Shown here: positions 60,890-64,000 of the stretch, piece after piece | Layout: each line of letters opens with the position of its first letter | How positions within the stretch are numbered: the stretch's first letter is position 1 | NCBI RefSeq assembly: GCF_040939455.1 | Contig: NC_134109.1 | Location: 75,669,001-75,733,000, forward strand | Source of the DNA: Microcebus murinus | Lineage: Eukaryota > Chordata > Mammalia > Primates > Cheirogaleidae | Direction of reading: 5' to 3' | DNA length: 64,000 nt | The notes under the pieces: model-generated | Told to the model about the DNA's origin: nothing | The model's input: the letters and a program-made list of their open reading frames with translations, nothing else | Database searches by the model: none | Made by a program: the position numbers and the translations under genes

Positions 60890-61130
60890 ATTCTGTGTTT
60901 CAGTGACCATGGAAGGTATTAAGCATATAATACTAATGAAGATAGCCCCAATCCCAAGAGGTTCCCAGTCTAATGACATGTAAAAAAAACAACTTGACAT
61001 ATACCATTTGTGCTATTGCAAAGGTCTACACAGAATGCTACAGAAGCAGAGAGAGTAGGAAAGGCTTGATAGAAGCTACTATTTAAGTCTTGAAGGATAA
61101 ATGGGCAATACAGAAGAAGGAGAGGGTTGT
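60890..61130 (-). repeat. L2 tail fragment, minus strand
   Basis: 'tcccaagaggttcccagtct', 'aatgctacagaagcagagag', 'aggaaaggcttgatagaagc' and 'agtcttgaaggataaatggg' follow the L2 complement. Confidence 0.5.
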
Positions 61131-61149
61131 GTGTGGGAATGAAAAAGAT

Positions 61150-62205
61150 TATTTTCTGGCTCCTTCCTTAGCCCTTTTCTCTTCTCTATCCTTACTCTCT
61201 ATGTCATCTCCCATAGTAACATGGCTATCAATTTTATTTATATTCATGTGAATATCATATTTATTTATTTAGCTCTGACCTTTCCCCTGAACTCTAGATT
61301 CATATTTTAACCACATATCTCATATTACATCTAGATATTTTACATCTATCACATATCTATCATATATTACATCTATCACATTTTACATGTTTAAAATAGA
61401 AATGTTTTTAACCACCTGCCCTCCCATTTGTTCTTTTTGTAGTGTTTTCTGTCTTATAAAATGGGCACCACTCTTCACCTAGTTCCTAGATTTCTCTTTT
61501 GTTTCTTACATCCAATCTATCGGCAAATTCTACTGGCTTGTCTTCAAATTATACGCTGAATCATACCATTTGGTGCTACTGCTCTGCCCAAGTCATCTCT
61601 CTTCTGGATCATTGCAATAGGCTACAAAAGGATCTCCCTGCTTCCCATCTTGCCCTGATCCTACTTAAGAGTGTTTCTTTTGAATCATAAGCCAAATCAT
61701 GTCATACCCTGGGCCCAAACCTTCTAGTAGCTTCCTGTTATGGAATAAAATCCAAAGTCCAGAGAATGGCTTCTAAACTTCCATATAATCTACTTAATAC
61801 CTCTTAAGCTTCTCACTCATCACCTCCAGCTACATTATCCTTCCAGCTGTTTCTTGAACATGGATGTTGCACCTTAGCACCTTTATATTTACTGTTACCT
61901 GTATGAAATGCCCTTTCCTCCTATAGCCCACTTGCCTTGTTTCCTCTATTCAAGTTCCAGTTTATAAATTACTTCCTTGGATTAGCAAAATTAGCAAACC
62001 CTTCTTCCTCCTGCAGTCTCTATTTTCTTGTCCTAATTCATTCTTCTTTATCACATTTATTACTATGTGAATTTTATCCTATATCTACATAAGCTCCATG
62101 ATGCAACAACTCAGTCTGTTTTATTCACTGCTGCAACGCTAATACTCAGAAGAGTTCCTAGCTAGCATGTAGTAGGTGCCCAGTAAAAATTGAATGAGTT
62201 AGGTA
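61150..62205 (+). repeat. L2 LINE, plus strand, about 1.05 kb to the 3' end
   Basis: 'catccaatctatcggcaaat', 'ctggatcattgcaataggct', 'gatctccctgcttccc', 'caaatcatgtcataccctgg', 'tgaaatgccctttcctcc', 'tctacataagctccatgatg', 'tagtaggtgcccagtaaaaa'. This is the longest continuous L2 in the window, running to the terminal region. A degenerate 'acatctatcacat' repeat lies at about 61310-61390. Confidence 0.8.
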
Positions 62206-63124
62206 TTTCTCATTCTCTTGGGATAATTAGGTAGAAATGTTTAGTTGTATATATATATATAAATTAGAAAGAAATATCGAGTTTGGAATAAGAAATGTCA
62301 AACATAAAACAAGTTGCTTTATTCAGAGAGAGGATGAATACAGGCAGTGTAGGTGCATTACACAAGGATGATAAGGAAGGAAGTACATTGAAGCCCACTT
62401 TCCTCATTTAATGAATATTTTGCTTAAAAGCAAAAGTTAGTTGCATTAGGAAAGTTTTAAAATTCCTTCCAGCCCCTCCCATGAGAATTCTTCTTCCCAC
62501 CTTCTTTTCCTCCCTCCCTTCCTAGTCCCCTCTCTCTTCCTTCCTTAGGCATATTTTGGGATCTGCTTCATTTTAGTGTGTCTAATTCATCTAGCATAGC
62601 AGAATTCTTCCTCCACTTTAGCAGCTCATGTTCAAGTATATAAGATTTTTAAATAATAATATTTATATTTACATGCATATGTATATGTATGCATAAATAT
62701 ATACACATGTATGTATATATTACAAGGGTACGTATATATACACACATAATGTTAATGCTAGTTAGAAAGTACTCCATGTTTTCATAGTCATGATCAAATA
62801 TCATGAAAATTTGGAGGATGAAACTAAGCTAGAGGTTTAAGGAAGGGAGAAGGCTTTCAAGCTGTGTCCTGAATTGATAGGCAGGATTTAGTGAGGAAGG
62901 AAAAGAAAGCATGGACAAATGCATGGAGGTAAGAGAGCACAGGAAATATTTTGGAAAACATTCTCAGCTGGCCAAACCATAATCTAAGAGTTCTTATTTT
63001 GACAATTGAAATTATACAACATACTTTGCTCTTGTTCATTCACTTCTTTTCTTGCATGTCAAAGAAAATCAAATAATATATTTGTTATTTGATGTTATTT
63101 TTATTGTATCTTATGGCATCATTG

Positions 63125-63168
63125 ATATTGTATCATATATCATATATTGATACAATATTGTATCATAT
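63125..63168. repeat. Small combined inverted and direct repeat
   Basis: ATATTGTATCA (63125-63135) pairs with TGATACAATAT (63148-63158). The word TATTGTATCATAT also occurs directly at 63126-63138 and 63156-63168. Confidence 0.85.
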
Positions 63169-63329
63169 GGCAAAATACTTTGGTTTTATTTAGCTTACAT
63201 GTGTTTGAAAATCAGTACTGCAAATCCACAAGCTAAATGACTAGCACAAATGTAAATCTTGGTTTTCTGTTATTCTCTGGTTTCAAGGGCCATTTACATT
63301 CTGTGTTGAAGGAGTTATATCAGCTGTAG

Positions 63330-63364
63330 TTTTAATAATAATAATTAATAATAATAATAATAAT
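63330..63364. repeat. (AAT)n microsatellite
   Basis: AAT triplet run with one interruption. Confidence 0.95.
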
Positions 63365-63569
63365 GTTGTCAGTCTCACCCAGACCCAAGGCCATACCCAA
63401 GACGGTGACTTCTAGTGTGATTTGAAAAGTGTCAAAGATCTTTCTTTCAAGATAAAAATTTTTCCCCCATTGCTTTTGTTGAAATTCCAGAAGCCAGTCT
63501 TTTGAGTTATCAATATTTCCACTGACAATGATCCTTTGTGTCAGCTATTTTCCAACTTTTGTTCCATAC

Positions 63570-63687
63570 AGTCAGCTGGGGGAGATTGTTTAATATGCAG
63601 TATTTCTGATTCCCTAAGTGAGCCCAGGAATGTTAAGTGTTTAGTGTGGTACAAGGATCCAGGGGGACCAGACTTTGAGAAACACTG
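63570..63687 (+). mobile_element. MER5-type non-autonomous hAT element, 3' part
   Basis: 'tatttctgattccctaagtg', 'gagcccaggaatgttaagtg' and the terminal 'gaccagactttgagaaacac' ending CACTG match the right half of a MER5 element. The left end is missing or too diverged. No coding capacity. Confidence 0.65.
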
Positions 63688-64000
63688 CCTTGCAGGGCAA
63701 ACAATTCATGAGGCTAGCGATTTCACGTCTTAGAGTTAATTCACTTAATTAAACAATTTTTTTCTAATAGAAGTTTCAGATCAACTAGAATTTAATAAAT
63801 AATGATAAGGGGTAAAAGATAAGGCTTCATCCAAAGTAGGTGTGCCTTGGTGGAGTGAAAGCCTCAATGAAAATACTGAGTACCTGCAAACAAAAGAATA
63901 TGTGGAATGTTCTTGTCAGTAAGTGGAGGAGGGGTGCACAGAGGTGAAAAAAAGCACTGAGGATGCTTTGACTACTTCATGGCTATATTTTTTTGGTAAT

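Larger units (their letters stand above)
62210..63565. other. AT-rich sequence with simple repeats, no recognisable gene
   Basis: Contains a TA run (about 62241-62261), a CT-rich stretch (about 62465-62550), an AT/GT alternating stretch (62640-62750), a small inverted/direct repeat (63125-63168) and an AAT run (about 63330-63364). No gene supported. Confidence 0.6.

Noticed and set aside
1..64000. CRISPR arrays, prophage, operons, toxin genes, tRNA/rRNA genes
   Set aside because: None seen. Composition, Alu/L1/MIR/L2 content and microsatellites are those of a primate nuclear chromosome.

Overview
The window reads as gene-poor, AT-rich nuclear DNA from a primate, most likely a strepsirrhine (lemur-like). 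The main clue is two full-length Alu elements (about 40.27 and 58.22 kb). Both carry the block 'ctactataaatagaaag...aattaattggc' followed by a short TA run, which I associate with lemur-lineage Alus. A young L1 3' end at 42.4-43.4 kb has a tail ('gtaccccttgaatattctg') of the kind I associate with strepsirrhine L1s. Nothing suggests bacterial, organellar or viral-genome origin: there are no long ORFs, operons or CRISPR arrays. I found no protein-coding gene, tRNA, rRNA or snRNA that I can support. The open frames, at most 185 codons, look like chance frames or repeat fragments.

Layout: 0-11 kb is mostly unique sequence with a MIR, an L2 tail and two solo MaLR-type LTRs (6.34-6.70 and 7.36-7.73 kb). 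11-19.3 kb holds three minus-strand L1 3' fragments, a short Tigger transposon with both ends, a third MaLR-type LTR and an L2 fragment. 19-31 kb is mainly unique, with an L2 split by an oppositely oriented L2 (25.0-26.3 kb), a long AT microsatellite, and a small CpG cluster followed by a good splice donor (29.3-29.5 kb). 31-39 kb holds an L2 tail, two perfect 12-bp hairpins at 33.4-33.7 kb and a short DNA transposon (37.78 kb). 39.4-43.7 kb is the best-resolved structure: one hAT-Charlie transposon with both inverted ends and a decayed transposase, split by an old L1 3' end (itself hit by an Alu) and by a younger L1. 44-53 kb has L2 and MIR copies, a possible spliced exon (48.6 kb), a motif-rich block that looks like an enhancer (51.6-52.1 kb), and an unclassified ancient repeat. 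53-64 kb has an old L1 fragment, a second Alu, MIR, a 1-kb L2 and a MER5-type element.

No multi-gene system is present. The points worth following up are regulatory-looking unique blocks, the CpG-rich candidate first exon, the isolated exon-like block, several DNA palindromes and the nested transposon history. Repeat family names come from recalled consensus patterns, not from a search.
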